Shown in pieces: positions 17,198 through 26,858 of a DNA stretch of 64,000 bases. The position numbers were made by a program, and so were the translations under genes. This DNA comes from Brevundimonas pondensis (GTDB lineage Bacteria > Pseudomonadota > Alphaproteobacteria > Caulobacterales > Caulobacteraceae): contig NZ_CP062006.1 of assembly GCF_017487345.1 (NCBI RefSeq), positions 186,001-250,000 on the forward strand, written 5' to 3'. Positions within the stretch are counted from its first letter, which is position 1; every line of letters begins with the position of its first letter. The notes beneath the pieces were generated by a model. The model had not been told where the DNA came from. It saw only the letters and a program-made list of their open reading frames with translations, and ran no database searches.

Positions 17198-18043
17198 ATG
17201 ACCGACGCAAATAACGACATTCGCGGCCACGCGATCGAGACCGCCAAGCACGAGCCGACCGGCATCACCTATGCTGGCTATCTGTCGCTCGACGACCTGC
17301 TGAGCGCCCAGCACCCGCGCTCGGACCAGCATGACGAGATGCTGTTCGTCATCATCCACCAGACCAAGGAACTGTGGCTCAAGCAGATCCTGCACGAGAT
17401 GGCCCTGGCCCAGAGCCTGATCCGCGCCGGTGACCTGGTGCCCGCCTACAAGAGCCTGGCCCGCGTCAGCCGCATCCAGTCGGTCATGACCCAGAGCTGG
17501 GACATCCTGGCCACCATGACGCCCTCGGACTATCTGAAATTCCGCGGCGATCTGGGCGCCAGCTCCGGCTTCCAGAGCGACCAGTTCCGCCGTCTGGAGA
17601 CCATGCTGGGCCTGAAGGACCCGCGCTTCCTGCGCTTCCACGTCGAACGGCCCGAGGCTCATGCGGCGCTGGAAGCCGCGATGGCCGCCCCCAGCCTCTA
17701 TGACGACGCCCTGCGCCAGCTGTCGCTGGCCGGCCTGCCCGTCCCCGCCGAGGTGCTGAACCGCGACGTCAGCCAGACCTATGAGCCGTCAGAAGGCGTC
17801 GAGGCCGCCTGGTTGGAGGTCTACCGCGACACCGAGCGCTGGTGGCCGTTGTATCAACTGGCCGAGAAGCTGGTCGATCTGGACGACGCCCTGCTGACCT
17901 GGCGTCACAAGCACGTGGTGACGGTCGAGCGTATCATCGGCCGTCGTCAGGGCACCGGCGGCACCGACGGGGTGGGCTATCTGGTCGAGACGTTGAAGCG
18001 TCGGTGCTTCCCGGAACTCTGGTCGCTGCGCACGAAACTCTGA
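17198..18043 (+). CDS. kynA: tryptophan 2,3-dioxygenase
   Basis: A 281-residue heme dioxygenase opening the indole ring of L-tryptophan to N-formylkynurenine, the first step of the kynurenine pathway. Visible features are FVIIHQTKELWLKQ (His54, residues 50-63), YLKFRGDLGASSGFQS (about 112-127), WRHKHVVTVERIIG with the probable axial His239, and GTGGTDGVGYL (252-262). Length and order match bacterial TDO. Kynurenine formamidase and kynureninase genes are not adjacent. Confidence 0.95.
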   Translation: MTDANNDIRGHAIETAKHEPTGITYAGYLSLDDLLSAQHPRSDQHDEMLFVIIHQTKELWLKQILHEMALAQSLIRAGDLVPAYKSLARVSRIQSVMTQSWDILATMTPSDYLKFRGDLGASSGFQSDQFRRLETMLGLKDPRFLRFHVERPEAHAALEAAMAAPSLYDDALRQLSLAGLPVPAEVLNRDVSQTYEPSEGVEAAWLEVYRDTERWWPLYQLAEKLVDLDDALLTWRHKHVVTVERIIGRRQGTGGTDGVGYLVETLKRRCFPELWSLRTKL

Positions 18044-18100
18044 TCTGGCAACCTTCGCTGCTGGCGCGGGTTTCACCTGGGTCAGCCACGGAGGTTTCTG

Positions 18101-18586
18101 GTGAGCAACCCCAACAGTCATGACATCAAGGTTCTGAACGGTCTGGCCGAGGGCCTGATCGACAGCGCGGACGGCTATGCCGAGGCGGCGGTCGAAACTG
18201 CGGACTTGCGCTATCGCGACCTCTTCCTGCGTCGCAGCGAGGAACGACGCCAGGTCGCGGCCGACCTGCAGACGGCGGTGCGCGGCATGGGCGGCCACCC
18301 CGAGGACGAGGGTTCGATCCTGGCCAAGGCCCAGCGCGCCTTCATGGACATCAAGCACGCCCTGATGCGGGACGAGGCCTCGGTCGTCGGCTCGATCGAG
18401 AGCGGCGAGGCGCATCTGCAGGCCCGGTTCGACCGCGCCCTCAGCGATGAGGCCCTGTCGGCCACCACCCGCGAGACCATCCGTCGGGCCCATGCCGCCG
18501 TCCGAACCGGCCAAGACGAGATGCACGTCCTGAGGCGCAGCCTCGAAGGCCGGCAGGATGCGGACAATCCATTGTATCCGCAGTAG
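18101..18586 (+). CDS. PA2169-like four-helix-bundle protein (DUF2383)
   Basis: A 161-residue helical protein starting at GTG 18101 behind a strong GGAGG. The order (LNGLAEGLIDSADGYAEAAV, a paired RDLFLRRSEERRQVAADLQ helix, RAFMDIKHALM and RRAHAAVRTGQDEM) fits the DUF2383 ferritin-like family. These proteins are of unknown role and often linked to stress. It is followed by a converging rplS gene with a shared hairpin. Confidence 0.78.
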   Translation: MSNPNSHDIKVLNGLAEGLIDSADGYAEAAVETADLRYRDLFLRRSEERRQVAADLQTAVRGMGGHPEDEGSILAKAQRAFMDIKHALMRDEASVVGSIESGEAHLQARFDRALSDEALSATTRETIRRAHAAVRTGQDEMHVLRRSLEGRQDADNPLYPQ

Positions 18587-18662
18587 GGCGTGAGAATCTC
18601 CCTCCCCTTCATGGGGGGCGGCTCAAGCAGTGCGGCGCGCGCTAGCGCACCAGGAATGACAA

Positions 18663-18688
18663 AGGCCCCGGCGTTTCCGCCGGGGCCT
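18663..18688 (-). terminator. hairpin terminator for rplS
   Basis: AGGCCCCGGCG and CGCCGGGGCCT form a perfect 11-base stem with the loop TTTC. On the minus strand it is followed by TTTGTCATT. It lies 33 bases after the rplS stop and ends the trmD-rplS transcript. It may also stop readthrough from the DUF2383 gene. Confidence 0.8.
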
Positions 18689-18720
18689 CAATCATGATCA
18701 GCGCAGAGCTGAAGCCTGGA

Positions 18721-19143
18721 TTAAGCCTCGTCGCCCTTGTCGGCCGAACCGGTGACGGGCACAGCGGCGCCCTTGTTCGGACGGGCCGTCTGACGCTCGG
18801 CGATACGGGCCGACTTGCCGCGACGGTCGCGCAGGTAATAGAGCTTGGCGCGACGGACGACGCCGCGACGCTTCACTTCGATGGATTCGATGTTCGGCGA
18901 CAGGATCGGGAAGCGACGCTCCACGCCTTCACCGAAGGAAATCTTGCGGACCGTGAAGGTCTCGTTGATGCCGCCGCTGTCGCGGGCGATGCAGACGCCT
19001 TCAAACGCCTGAACGCGCTCACGCTCGCCTTCCTTGATCTTCACGTTGACGCGCAGGGTGTCGCCCGGCTGGAAGTTCGGGATGGTCTTGCCTTCGAGCA
19101 GGCGGGCTTTTTCTTCGGCAGCGAGTTGCTGGACGATATTCAT
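18721..19143 (-). CDS. rplS: 50S ribosomal protein L19
   Basis: A 140-residue protein with the L19 signature: [30 protein letters not shown], then [20 protein letters not shown] and [16 protein letters not shown]. It sits at the 30S-50S interface of the ribosome. The ATG at 19143 lies one base after the trmD stop codon and gives normal length. The C-terminal tail beyond RIAER is about 25 residues. The trmD-rplS order is conserved in bacteria. Confidence 0.97.
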   Translation of the reverse strand: MNIVQQLAAEEKARLLEGKTIPNFQPGDTLRVNVKIKEGERERVQAFEGVCIARDSGGINETFTVRKISFGEGVERRFPILSPNIESIEVKRRGVVRRAKLYYLRDRRGKSARIAERQTARPNKGAAVPVTGSADKGDEA

Positions 19144-19144
19144 T

Positions 19145-19897
19145 CTATTCTCCTCGGGCTTTTGCGCCCTTTGCCTTTGATTTGGCGGAGCCAGGCTCCG
19201 CAGTCGTCTTTGCAAGATGCGCCGCCCAGAGGTCCGGACGCCGTTCCCGCGTAGTCTCTTCCCGCTGCGCCTCTCGCCATTGCGCGATCTTCTTGTGATC
19301 GCCTGACAGCAGCACCTCGGGAATGTCGTGCCCCTCGAACGTCCGCGGTCGCGTGTATTGCGGGTGTTCCAGAAGACCGTCCTCAAAGCTCTCGGACGAC
19401 AGGCTTTCAGCCGCGCCGAGAACACCGGGGACCAGTCGTACGCACGCCTCGATCGCCACCATGGCCGCCGCCTCGCCACCGGCGAGGACCGCGTTTCCGA
19501 CGGAAATCTCCTCGAACCCTCGGGCGTCGAGCACCCGCTGGTCCACCCCCTCGAAACGACCGCAAAGCACGACGATTCCGTCGGCCTTGGCCCATTCCTT
19601 CACTCGCGCCTGCGTCAGGGGTCGACCGCGTGCGCTCATGTACAAAAGCGGCCGAGGCGGGCCTTCCAGACTATCCAAAGCCCGAGCCACCACGTCCGCT
19701 TTCAGCACCTGACCAGGACCGCCACCCGCGGGGGTGTCGTCCAGGAAGCCGCGCTTATCTTCGGAAAACGCGCGAATGTCCAGCGTCTGCAGGTCCCACA
19801 GCCCCTTCTCGCGCCAGGCGGTGCCGATCAGCGACACGCCGAGCGGCCCGGGAAAGGCCTCGGGGAACATGGTCAGGACGGTGGCGGTAAAGGGCAT
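19145..19897 (-). CDS. trmD: tRNA (guanine-N1)-methyltransferase
   Basis: A 250-residue SPOUT methylase making m1G37 in tRNAs. It contains [18 protein letters not shown], the trefoil-knot region [16 protein letters not shown] and [32 protein letters not shown], and [20 protein letters not shown]. The C-terminal helical domain has [15 protein letters not shown] basic Lys/Ala tail of about 20 residues ends the protein. It is co-transcribed with rplS. Confidence 0.97.
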   Translation of the reverse strand: MPFTATVLTMFPEAFPGPLGVSLIGTAWREKGLWDLQTLDIRAFSEDKRGFLDDTPAGGGPGQVLKADVVARALDSLEGPPRPLLYMSARGRPLTQARVKEWAKADGIVVLCGRFEGVDQRVLDARGFEEISVGNAVLAGGEAAAMVAIEACVRLVPGVLGAAESLSSESFEDGLLEHPQYTRPRTFEGHDIPEVLLSGDHKKIAQWREAQREETTRERRPDLWAAHLAKTTAEPGSAKSKAKGAKARGE

Positions 19898-19935
19898 GGC
19901 GGCCCTTTACCGCTCAAACGCCCCAAACGCGAGCC

Positions 19936-21777
19936 TCAGGCGACCGGCTTGCCGCCGCCCGCCGCGATCCAGGCGTTGACCTGATCGGCCAGCACGTCCA
20001 GCGGCACCGAGCCGGAGCCGAGGACCACGGCGTGGAAGTCCTTGATGTCGAACCTGTCGCCCAGCGTCGCCTCGGCCTTGGCGCGCAGCTCCTCGATCTT
20101 CAACTCGCCGATCTTGTAGCTGGTCGCCTGGCCGGGGTTGGTGATGTAGCGCTCGACCTCCTTGCCGATGTCGCGTTCCGACAGCAGCGAGTTCTGGCGG
20201 AAATAGTCCATCGCCTGTTCGCGGCTCCAGCGCTTGGCGTGCAGGCCGGTGTCGGTGACCAGACGCACCGCGCGCCACAGTTCGGTCGAGAGGCGGCCGA
20301 AGTCGGAATAGGGGTCCTGATAGAAGCCCATCTCCTTGCCCAGTTGTTCGGCGTACAGGCCCCAGCCCTCGGCGTAGGCGCCGTAGCCGCCGAAGCGGCG
20401 GAAGCGCGGCAGGCCCTCGATCTCCTGGGCGTAGGCGATCTGGAAGTGATGGCCCGGCGCGCCCTCATGATAGCTGATGCCCTCGATCTGGGGCTTCAGC
20501 ACCTGGGTCATGTCCGACAGGTTGACGTAGTAGATGCCGGGACGCGAACCGTCGGGCGCAGGGGCGTTATAGAAGGCGATCGAGGCCGTCGCTTCACGGA
20601 ACGGCTCGACAGCGCGGACCTCCAGCGCGGCCTTGGGCAGGTTGGAGAACCACTGCGGCGCCACCGCCATCACCTGGGCGATGAAGGCGCGGGCGTCGGT
20701 CAGATACTGCTCCTTGCCTTCCGGCGTGTTCGGATATTGGAAGCGCGGATCGGTCTTCAGGAAGGCGAAGAAGTCCTGCAACGAGCCCTCAAATCCGACC
20801 CTGGTCTTGATGACCTCCATCTCGCGCTGGATGCGAGCCACCTCGTCCAGACCGATCTGGTGAATCTGGTCGGCGGTCAGGTCGGTCGTGGTCGAGAGCT
20901 GCAGGCGAGCGTTGTAGTAGGCCTCGCCATTCGGCAGCCGCCAGACGCCCGCGTCGCTGTCGGCCAGCGGCCGGACCTCGGTCAGGGCGTTCAGGACATT
21001 GTCGAAGCCGCGCTTGTAGGGACCGGTCAGGGCGGCGCGGGCCGAGGCCAGCAGCCGGTCCTTGGTCGCCTGATCGGTATCCAGCGCGGCGACCTTTTTC
21101 TGGAAGTCGGCCCAGACAGGGTTGTCCGCGCCGCCGTCGAAGGGCGCGCCGGTGATGACGTTGCGGGTGTTCTCGATCGAGGGCTCGAAGACGAAGCGCG
21201 GCGAGACCACGCCCTCGGCGGCGCGCGCCTTCAGCGTCGTCGCCACCTGGCCCATGTAGCGCTCGGCCTCGGTGATGCGCGAGACATAGGCCTCGGCGTC
21301 CGAGACGCTGCTGATACGATGGTTGTTGATCAGGAAGACCGGCAGGCTGGTGGTCGGGTTGCCGTTGGCGGCGAACTGGAAATTCCAGTCGCGCCACTGG
21401 TTTGACAGGCGCGCCTGCTGCACCCCGTATTCGAACAGGCGCCAGGACATCCTGCTCTGATTGCTGAGCTTCGACGAATCGAAGTCGGCCTTCATCTGCG
21501 CCAGTTGCGCCTCTTGCAGCGCCAAAGAGCGCGCGGCGGCGGCGTCGGAGACGTCGTCCAGCTTGTCGTAGTCGGTCTTGAGGCCCAGCGACGTCATCTG
21601 CTGCGGGCTGAGCGCGATCCGTTCCTGGAAGGCCTGCTCGAAGAAGGCGTTGAGGCGCGCATCCTCGCTTTGCGCCTGCGACGAGGCGGCGACAGGTGCG
21701 ACGGTCTGGGCCATGGCGGCGGGCGCCACGGCGCAAAGCGCCAGAACGGCGACGGACGAAATCAGAAAACGACGCAT
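19936..21777 (-). CDS. DUF885 family exported protein (putative metallopeptidase)
   Basis: A 613-residue protein with a signal peptide ending in AAMAQT. The DUF885 body is helical and contains GISYHEGAPGHHFQIAYAQ, a zinc-binding HEGxPGHH-type motif, followed by YAEGWGLYAEQLGKE with the likely third ligand. Its function is probably periplasmic peptide hydrolysis, as for other DUF885 proteins. ATG 21777 is used, since an earlier start only adds residues before the signal peptide. A second protein with this motif is at 31271-32554. Confidence 0.85.
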   Translation of the reverse strand: MRRFLISSVAVLALCAVAPAAMAQTVAPVAASSQAQSEDARLNAFFEQAFQERIALSPQQMTSLGLKTDYDKLDDVSDAAAARSLALQEAQLAQMKADFDSSKLSNQSRMSWRLFEYGVQQARLSNQWRDWNFQFAANGNPTTSLPVFLINNHRISSVSDAEAYVSRITEAERYMGQVATTLKARAAEGVVSPRFVFEPSIENTRNVITGAPFDGGADNPVWADFQKKVAALDTDQATKDRLLASARAALTGPYKRGFDNVLNALTEVRPLADSDAGVWRLPNGEAYYNARLQLSTTTDLTADQIHQIGLDEVARIQREMEVIKTRVGFEGSLQDFFAFLKTDPRFQYPNTPEGKEQYLTDARAFIAQVMAVAPQWFSNLPKAALEVRAVEPFREATASIAFYNAPAPDGSRPGIYYVNLSDMTQVLKPQIEGISYHEGAPGHHFQIAYAQEIEGLPRFRRFGGYGAYAEGWGLYAEQLGKEMGFYQDPYSDFGRLSTELWRAVRLVTDTGLHAKRWSREQAMDYFRQNSLLSERDIGKEVERYITNPGQATSYKIGELKIEELRAKAEATLGDRFDIKDFHAVVLGSGSVPLDVLADQVNAWIAAGGGKPVA

Positions 21778-21861
21778 GAAACCCCCTCGGAACTGCGAGG
21801 CGGCACTGTTCCCCCTCACGGCGTCGGGCGCAAGTCGCCGGACGCCGCAGGGAGAGAGGCG

Positions 21862-23526
21862 TCAGGCGCCGCGCAGGTCGGTGATGGTGCGGCCCGGCGC
21901 GATCTGCTCGGCGTCGGTGATGAGGTGGATCAACGCCGGACGACCGCCCGCCGCCGCTTCCCGCGCCGCCGCCAGAGCCGCCGGGAAGTCCGCTGTCGCC
22001 TCGCAGCGCACGGCGAAGGCGTCGAAGGCCTCGGCGTATTTGACGAAATCGGGGTTCTTCAGTTCGGTGGCGATGACGCGGGCGGGGTATTCCCGCTCCT
22101 GGTGCATGCGGATGGTGCCGAAGGTGCCGTTGTCCACGACCACCACGATGACGCCGAGGCCGTACTGGGCGGCGGTGGCCATCTCGTTGGCGCTCATCAT
22201 GAAGTCGCCGTCGCCCGCGATGCAGACCACTTCGCGCGACGGATGGACCACCTTGGCCCCCAGCGCCGCCGGATAGCCGTAGCCCATGGCGCCCGAGGTC
22301 GGGGCCAACTGGGTGCGACGGGCCTGATGGCGATGGAAGCGGTGCAGCCAGGCGGCGAAATTGCCCGCGCCATTGGTCAGGATGGCATCCTCGGGCAGGA
22401 CCTCGGCCAGATGGGCGATGACCTCGCTCATGTTCACCGCGCTCTTCACCTCGATGGGCGAGGAGAAGGTCATGAAATCGGCGTGGGCGGTCGCGCCCTG
22501 CTCGTTCCAGGTCCGGCCCGGATCGATGGCCGACAGGGCCAGGGCCGCCAGGGAATTGTCGGAGGCGGCGGCCAGGGCGGGCGCCCAGACGCGGCCCAGT
22601 TCTTCCGCCCCCGGATGGATATGGATCAGGGTCTCGGCGGTCTTCGCGCGATCCAGCAGGGTGTAGCCCTGGGTCGGGTTCTCCCCCATGCGGGCGCCGA
22701 TCACCAGCAGCAGGTCGGCGTCCTTGACCCGTGCGACCAGTTTCGGGTTCGGGCCGAGGCCGAGGTCGCCCGCATAGCCCGGATGATCGTTGCGGATCAG
22801 ATCCTTGCGACGGAAAGACAGGGCGACGGGCAGGCCCAGCCGCTCGGCCCAACCGGAGATGGCGTCAGTGGCGGCGTCGGTCCAGCCCGAGCCGCCGAGG
22901 ATCAGCATGGGGCGCTCGGCCTTGGCCAGACGCGCCTTCACCTGCTCCACGAAGGCCGGGTCCAGCGCGGCCTTGGCGGCGACCACGGGCCGCACCGGGG
23001 CAGGGCCGCCGGCGTCATGCAGGATGTTCTCGGGCAGGGCCACGACCACCGGGCCCATGCGGCCCTGCAGGGCCGTGGCGAAGGCGCGCTCGACCACCTC
23101 GACGGTGCGTTCCGGGCTTTCGATCTCGGTCGCCCACTTGGCCAGTCCGCCGAAGACCTCGCGGTAGTCGACCTCCTGGAAGGCGCCGCGGCCCCGGTCG
23201 CTCAGGGCGATCTGGCCGACGAACAGGATCATCGGCGTGGAGTCCTGATGCGCCGTGTGCACGCCGATCGAGGCGTGGGTCGCGCCCGGTCCGCGCGTGA
23301 CCATGCAGACGCCCGGCTTGCCGGTCAGCTTGCCATAGGCCTCGGCCATGTTGGCGGCGCCGGCCTCGTGGCGGCACACGATGACCTCAATCTTGTCGCG
23401 CACGTCGGCCAGGGCGTCGAGCACGGCGAGATAGCTCTCGCCCGGCACACAGAAGACCTTGTCGACCCCGTTCATCACGAGGGTGTCGACCAGACGGCGG
23501 GCGGCGGTGTCGGGAGCTTGCGTCAT
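21862..23526 (-). CDS. thiamine pyrophosphate-dependent enzyme, acetolactate synthase-like
   Basis: A 554-residue protein with three domains of the TPP-enzyme family. The N-terminal PYR domain includes VFCVPGESYLAVLDAL and CRHEAGAANMAEAYG, where Glu is the cofactor activator. The central domain has PMLILGGSGW. The C-terminal PP domain has GDGDFMMSANEMATA (Mg-TPP motif) and VVVDNGTFGTIRMHQ. It decarboxylates a 2-keto acid or similar substrate. No small regulatory subunit gene is beside it, so it is more likely a catabolic or unassigned enzyme than IlvB. ATG 23526 begins MTQAPDTAARR. Confidence 0.85.
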   Translation of the reverse strand: MTQAPDTAARRLVDTLVMNGVDKVFCVPGESYLAVLDALADVRDKIEVIVCRHEAGAANMAEAYGKLTGKPGVCMVTRGPGATHASIGVHTAHQDSTPMILFVGQIALSDRGRGAFQEVDYREVFGGLAKWATEIESPERTVEVVERAFATALQGRMGPVVVALPENILHDAGGPAPVRPVVAAKAALDPAFVEQVKARLAKAERPMLILGGSGWTDAATDAISGWAERLGLPVALSFRRKDLIRNDHPGYAGDLGLGPNPKLVARVKDADLLLVIGARMGENPTQGYTLLDRAKTAETLIHIHPGAEELGRVWAPALAAASDNSLAALALSAIDPGRTWNEQGATAHADFMTFSSPIEVKSAVNMSEVIAHLAEVLPEDAILTNGAGNFAAWLHRFHRHQARRTQLAPTSGAMGYGYPAALGAKVVHPSREVVCIAGDGDFMMSANEMATAAQYGLGVIVVVVDNGTFGTIRMHQEREYPARVIATELKNPDFVKYAEAFDAFAVRCEATADFPAALAAAREAAAGGRPALIHLITDAEQIAPGRTITDLRGA

Positions 23527-23625
23527 GGTTTCGCCGTTAGCAGATTGAAGGATGAATTGGCCATGCAACCTTGTGGCCAAGCTTCACGTTGAAGCGCTCA
23601 ATCGCCTTTTCTCGGGGAAATCTCC

Positions 23626-23763
23626 ATGCGCAAGCTCATCGCTCTCGGCGTCATCGCCGCCGCCCTGGCCACCGCCGCCTGCAACACCGTCGCCGGCGTC
23701 GGCCGCGATCTGGAAGCCGCAGGTCAGGCCGTGACCTCCAGCTCCAACTCGGCCCGCAACTAA
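23626..23763 (+). CDS. entericidin-like small lipoprotein
   Basis: A 45-residue protein with a signal peptide MRKLIALGVIAAALATAAC and lipobox, then NTVAGVGRDLEAAGQAVTS. The mature part has the typical glycine-rich amphipathic helix of EcnA/EcnB entericidins, lipoprotein peptides found widely in alphaproteobacteria. A GGGGAAA site precedes the ATG. Toxin or antidote action is not shown here. Confidence 0.8.
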   Translation: MRKLIALGVIAAALATAACNTVAGVGRDLEAAGQAVTSSSNSARN

Positions 23764-23860
23764 GGGCCGCGCCGTCGGCGGGTTTGCGATCGTTTGCGAT
23801 CCCGCCACAAAAGCGTAGCCTCGTTCCCTCAGACTGCCGGCTTCAACTCGGAGAACGACC

Positions 23861-24265
23861 ATGGGACTTCTGGATAATGTGCTCGGCGGCCTCGGCGACG
23901 ACGCTGCGGGCGGCCTCTCCGACCTGCTGAAGGGTCAGGGCGGCGTCGGGGGTCTGGTCGAGAAGTTCGGCCAGAACGGCCTGGGCGACGTCGCGGCCTC
24001 ATGGATCGGCAAGGGCGGCAACGCCGGGATTTCGGCCGAGCAGATCGCCTCGGTGCTCGGCTCCGGCCCCATCGCCGACTTCGCCGCCAAACTGGGCATT
24101 TCACCTGAACAGGCCAGCGAGACCCTCGCCGGCCTGCTGCCTGAAGCCGTCGACCGTCTGACCCCGAATGGTTCGGCCGAGGGCGCCGACGACCTGCTGG
24201 GCGGCCTGCTGAACAATCTGCCGGGCGGCATCGGCGGCGCCCTGGGCGGTCTGTTCAAGCGCTAG
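23861..24265 (+). CDS. YidB-family protein (DUF937)
   Basis: A 134-residue glycine- and leucine-rich protein beginning MGLLDNVLGGLGDDAAGG. It contains GISAEQIASVLGSGPIADFAAKLGISPEQASETLAGLLPE and a Gly/Leu-rich C-terminal tail, the pattern of the YidB/DUF937 family. Function is unknown. Its stop is three bases from the converging truA stop. It is in a short run of small genes, separately from the TPP enzyme gene. Confidence 0.85.
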   Translation: MGLLDNVLGGLGDDAAGGLSDLLKGQGGVGGLVEKFGQNGLGDVAASWIGKGGNAGISAEQIASVLGSGPIADFAAKLGISPEQASETLAGLLPEAVDRLTPNGSAEGADDLLGGLLNNLPGGIGGALGGLFKR

Positions 24266-24268
24266 GCT

Positions 24269-25018
24269 TCAGGCCTCGGTCTCATAGGTGACGCCCGTCA
24301 GATAGAGACCGTCTGACGGCGCCACCGGACCGCATTGCGCGCGGTCCTTGGCGGCCAGGGCGTCCGCCAGATCAGATACGCTCCAGCGGCCCAGACCGAC
24401 CTCGGCCAGACTGCCGGCCATCGAGCGCACCTGACGGTGCAGGAAGCTGCGCGCCTCGAACACCAGATGCACTTCTTCGCCGACACGGCTGACGCGCGCC
24501 ACGTCCAGAGTCTTGACCGGACTGGCCGACTGGCACTGGGCGTCGCGGAAGGTGGTGAAGTCGTGCAGGCCGATCAGGGCCTGCGCCGCCGCATGCATGG
24601 CCTCGGCGTCCAGCGGCTTCTTGACGTGCCAGACCCGGCCCCGGTCCAACGCCGGACGGCCGGGACGGTTGAGGATGCGATACAGATATTTGCGCCCATT
24701 GGCGGTGAAGCGGGCGTGCCAGTCGTCGCTGACCGGGGCGCAGTCCAGCACCGCCACCGCCTCGTGCATCAGATGGGCGTTCAGGGCGTTCATCACCGTC
24801 CGCGCCGGCCACTCCTTGTCCAGATCGACATGGCAGGTCTGGCCCGTGGCGTGGACGCCGGTGTCGGTGCGCCCGGCGGCGGCGATGCGCACGGTCTGGC
24901 CGGAAAAGGCCGTCACCGCCGTCTCGATCGCGCCCTGCACCGTCGGCTGGCCTGCCTGGGCTTGAAAGCCGTTGTAAGCTGATCCGTCGTACTCGACCGT
25001 GAAGCGGTAGCGGGGCAT
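24269..25018 (-). CDS. truA: tRNA pseudouridine(38-40) synthase
   Basis: A 249-residue enzyme forming pseudouridine in the anticodon arm. The N-terminus is RYRFTVEYDGSAYNGFQAQ, the catalytic Asp lies in AAGRTDTGVHATGQ, and RSFLHRQVRSMAGSLAEVG is the conserved C-terminal block. The start ATG overlaps the fmt stop as TGATG. It is the last gene of the def-(71 aa)-fmt-truA operon. Confidence 0.97.
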   Translation of the reverse strand: MPRYRFTVEYDGSAYNGFQAQAGQPTVQGAIETAVTAFSGQTVRIAAAGRTDTGVHATGQTCHVDLDKEWPARTVMNALNAHLMHEAVAVLDCAPVSDDWHARFTANGRKYLYRILNRPGRPALDRGRVWHVKKPLDAEAMHAAAQALIGLHDFTTFRDAQCQSASPVKTLDVARVSRVGEEVHLVFEARSFLHRQVRSMAGSLAEVGLGRWSVSDLADALAAKDRAQCGPVAPSDGLYLTGVTYETEA

Positions 25019-25947
25019 CAGCCGAGCTGGGTTCCGGCTGGAACCGGGAAGCCGCGCAGCATTTCATCCGCCGACTGCGCGGCCTTGCCGGGGCGCTGCA
25101 CGCGGGGCAGGCGCACCGCGCCGGTTCCGCAGGCCACCGTCAAGGCGTCGTCCAGCACCTGTCCGGGCTCGCCTTCGCCCTCGGCCAGCGCCGACATCAG
25201 CGCCTTGATCCGCACCGGCTCGCCCTCGGCCTCGACCTCGAACCAGGCGCCGGGGAAGGGCGACAGGCCGCGGATGTGGGCGTCCACCTCGGCGGCGGAA
25301 CGGGTCCAGTCGATGCGGGCCTCGGCGGGGGTGATCTTCTTGGCGTAGGTCGCTTCGCCCGTTTGCTCGGTCTCGGTGAAGCCGCCGCGCTCGATGGCGG
25401 CCAGGGCCCGGGGCCACAGGGCGGCGCCCAGATGCGCCATGCGCTCGGTCAACGAAGCGGCGGTGTCGTCGGGATAGATGTCCATGACCTCGGACAGGAT
25501 GATCGCGCCCTCGTCCAGGCCCTCGCTCATTCGCATGATCTGGGCGCCGGTCTGACGGTCGCCGGCCATGATGGCGCGCTGGATCGGGGCGGCCCCACGC
25601 CAGCGCGGCAGCAGCGAACCGTGCAGGTTGAAGCAGCCCAGACGGGGCGCCTCCAGCACCTCGGGCTTGAGGATCTGGCCGTAGGCGACGACGCAGGCGG
25701 CGTCGAGATCCAGGCTGCGGAAGGTGTCGATGGCCTCCGGCGACTTCATGCTCTCGGGCGTGAAGACCGGCAGGCCCATGGCCTCGGCGAAGGCGTGAAC
25801 CGGCGACGGCGTCAGCTTCTGACCCCGGCCCTTGGGGCGCGGCGGCTGCGAATAGACGGCGACGATCTCGTGTCCCGAGGCGATCAGCTCGGCCAGTGAC
25901 GGCACGGCGAAGTCGGGAGTTCCCATGAAGGCTAGGCGCATGGCCAC
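25018..25947 (-). CDS. fmt: methionyl-tRNA formyltransferase
   Basis: A 309-residue enzyme that formylates initiator Met-tRNA. The start is [21 protein letters not shown]. The formyltransferase core has [19 protein letters not shown], a catalytic block [21 protein letters not shown] and [10 protein letters not shown]. The C-terminal domain has [15 protein letters not shown]. Its product is deformylated by the peptide deformylase two genes upstream. Confidence 0.97.
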   Translation of the reverse strand: MAMRLAFMGTPDFAVPSLAELIASGHEIVAVYSQPPRPKGRGQKLTPSPVHAFAEAMGLPVFTPESMKSPEAIDTFRSLDLDAACVVAYGQILKPEVLEAPRLGCFNLHGSLLPRWRGAAPIQRAIMAGDRQTGAQIMRMSEGLDEGAIILSEVMDIYPDDTAASLTERMAHLGAALWPRALAAIERGGFTETEQTGEATYAKKITPAEARIDWTRSAAEVDAHIRGLSPFPGAWFEVEAEGEPVRIKALMSALAEGEGEPGQVLDDALTVACGTGAVRLPRVQRPGKAAQSADEMLRGFPVPAGTQLG

Positions 25948-25968
25948 GCCTTTAGACCGTGGGGCGGA

Positions 25969-26184
25969 TTACATCCAGCGCGTATAGACGCCGCCGCCCT
26001 CGTCCCACTCGCCGCCCGCATCCAGGGCGTCGTCGAAATCGAGCAGACGGTCCAGCAGCAGACCCGCCACCACGCCGACGGCGGCGACGGCGACAATGGT
26101 GGCCAGGCTGGCCGCGCCCACCTTCTGGTTGCGGGTCAGGCGGCGACGGCCGCGCGGGTCGATGATCGTGGTCTTGCGGGCCAT
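25969..26184 (-). CDS. 71-residue membrane protein between def and fmt
   Basis: A small protein with a basic N-terminus ([20 protein letters not shown]), one helix of about residues 23-45 (SLATIVAVAAVGVVAGLLLD) and an acidic Asp/Gly-rich tail ending VYTRWM. Its ATG overlaps the def stop as TGATG and its stop lies 21 bases before fmt. It is thus translated within the start-methionine operon. No family is recognised; a role tied to ribosomes at the membrane is speculative. Confidence 0.75.
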   Translation of the reverse strand: MARKTTIIDPRGRRRLTRNQKVGAASLATIVAVAAVGVVAGLLLDRLLDFDDALDAGGEWDEGGGVYTRWM

Positions 26185-26765
26185 CAGGCGGCGAGCCTTG
26201 CGTTCTTCTTGACCTTGGCGACGGCGCGTTCGCGACGCAGGCGCGACAGGTGGTCGATGAACAGGACGCCGTTCAGGTGATCCAGTTCGTGCTGGAAGCA
26301 GACGGCGTAGAGACCCTCGATCTCTTCCTCGATCTGCTGGCCCGAGTAATCCAGATAGCGGACGCGGATGCGGGCCGGACGCTCGACGGCGTCGTAATAG
26401 TCGGGCACCGACAGGCAGCCTTCTTCGTAGGCGTACATCTCGTCCGAGGCCCAGATCACCTCCGGATTGACGAAGAAGCGCGGGTTGCGACGGGCCAGTT
26501 GCAGGTCCTCGCTTTCCTCGGCCTCGGGGTCTTCCGACGCGCCCTCGACCGGCTTGTCGCCCAGGTCCATGACCACGACGCGCTTCAGCTCGCCGATCTG
26601 TGCGGCGGCCAGGCCGATGCCCGGCGCGGCGTACATGGTCTCCAGCATGTCGTCCATGAGGGCGCGCAGCGCGTCGGTCACGCCGCCCTCGACGGGGGGA
26701 GAGACGGCCTTGAGGATCGCCAGGTCGGCGGCGTTATCGATGGTGAGGATGCGACGAATAGCCAT
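26184..26765 (-). CDS. def: peptide deformylase
   Basis: A 193-residue metalloenzyme that removes formyl groups from nascent chains. All three motifs are present: [10 protein letters not shown] (about residues 50-59), [13 protein letters not shown] with the Cys ligand, and [15 protein letters not shown] with the HExxH ligands. An acidic insertion ([16 protein letters not shown]) sits between motifs 1 and 2. It is the first gene of the operon with fmt and truA. Confidence 0.97.
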   Translation of the reverse strand: MAIRRILTIDNAADLAILKAVSPPVEGGVTDALRALMDDMLETMYAAPGIGLAAAQIGELKRVVVMDLGDKPVEGASEDPEAEESEDLQLARRNPRFFVNPEVIWASDEMYAYEEGCLSVPDYYDAVERPARIRVRYLDYSGQQIEEEIEGLYAVCFQHELDHLNGVLFIDHLSRLRRERAVAKVKKNARLAA

Positions 26766-26858
26766 GGCCCGCAGGTAGGGTGCGAAGCCTCGAACGTCAA
26801 GAATTACCGAGTGCGGCGCTTGGTCTTGTCCCGGCGCCGCACCCGTATGCGAAGAGGC

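Noticed and set aside
20789..22852. 687-codon minus-strand frame spanning two genes
   Set aside because: It lies in a third frame across the DUF885 and TPP genes, with repeated RR/GG runs typical of shadow frames.
21505..23592. 695-codon plus-strand frame over the TPP enzyme gene
   Set aside because: The composition is His/Arg/Gly-rich and patternless; the opposite strand encodes a clear TPP enzyme.
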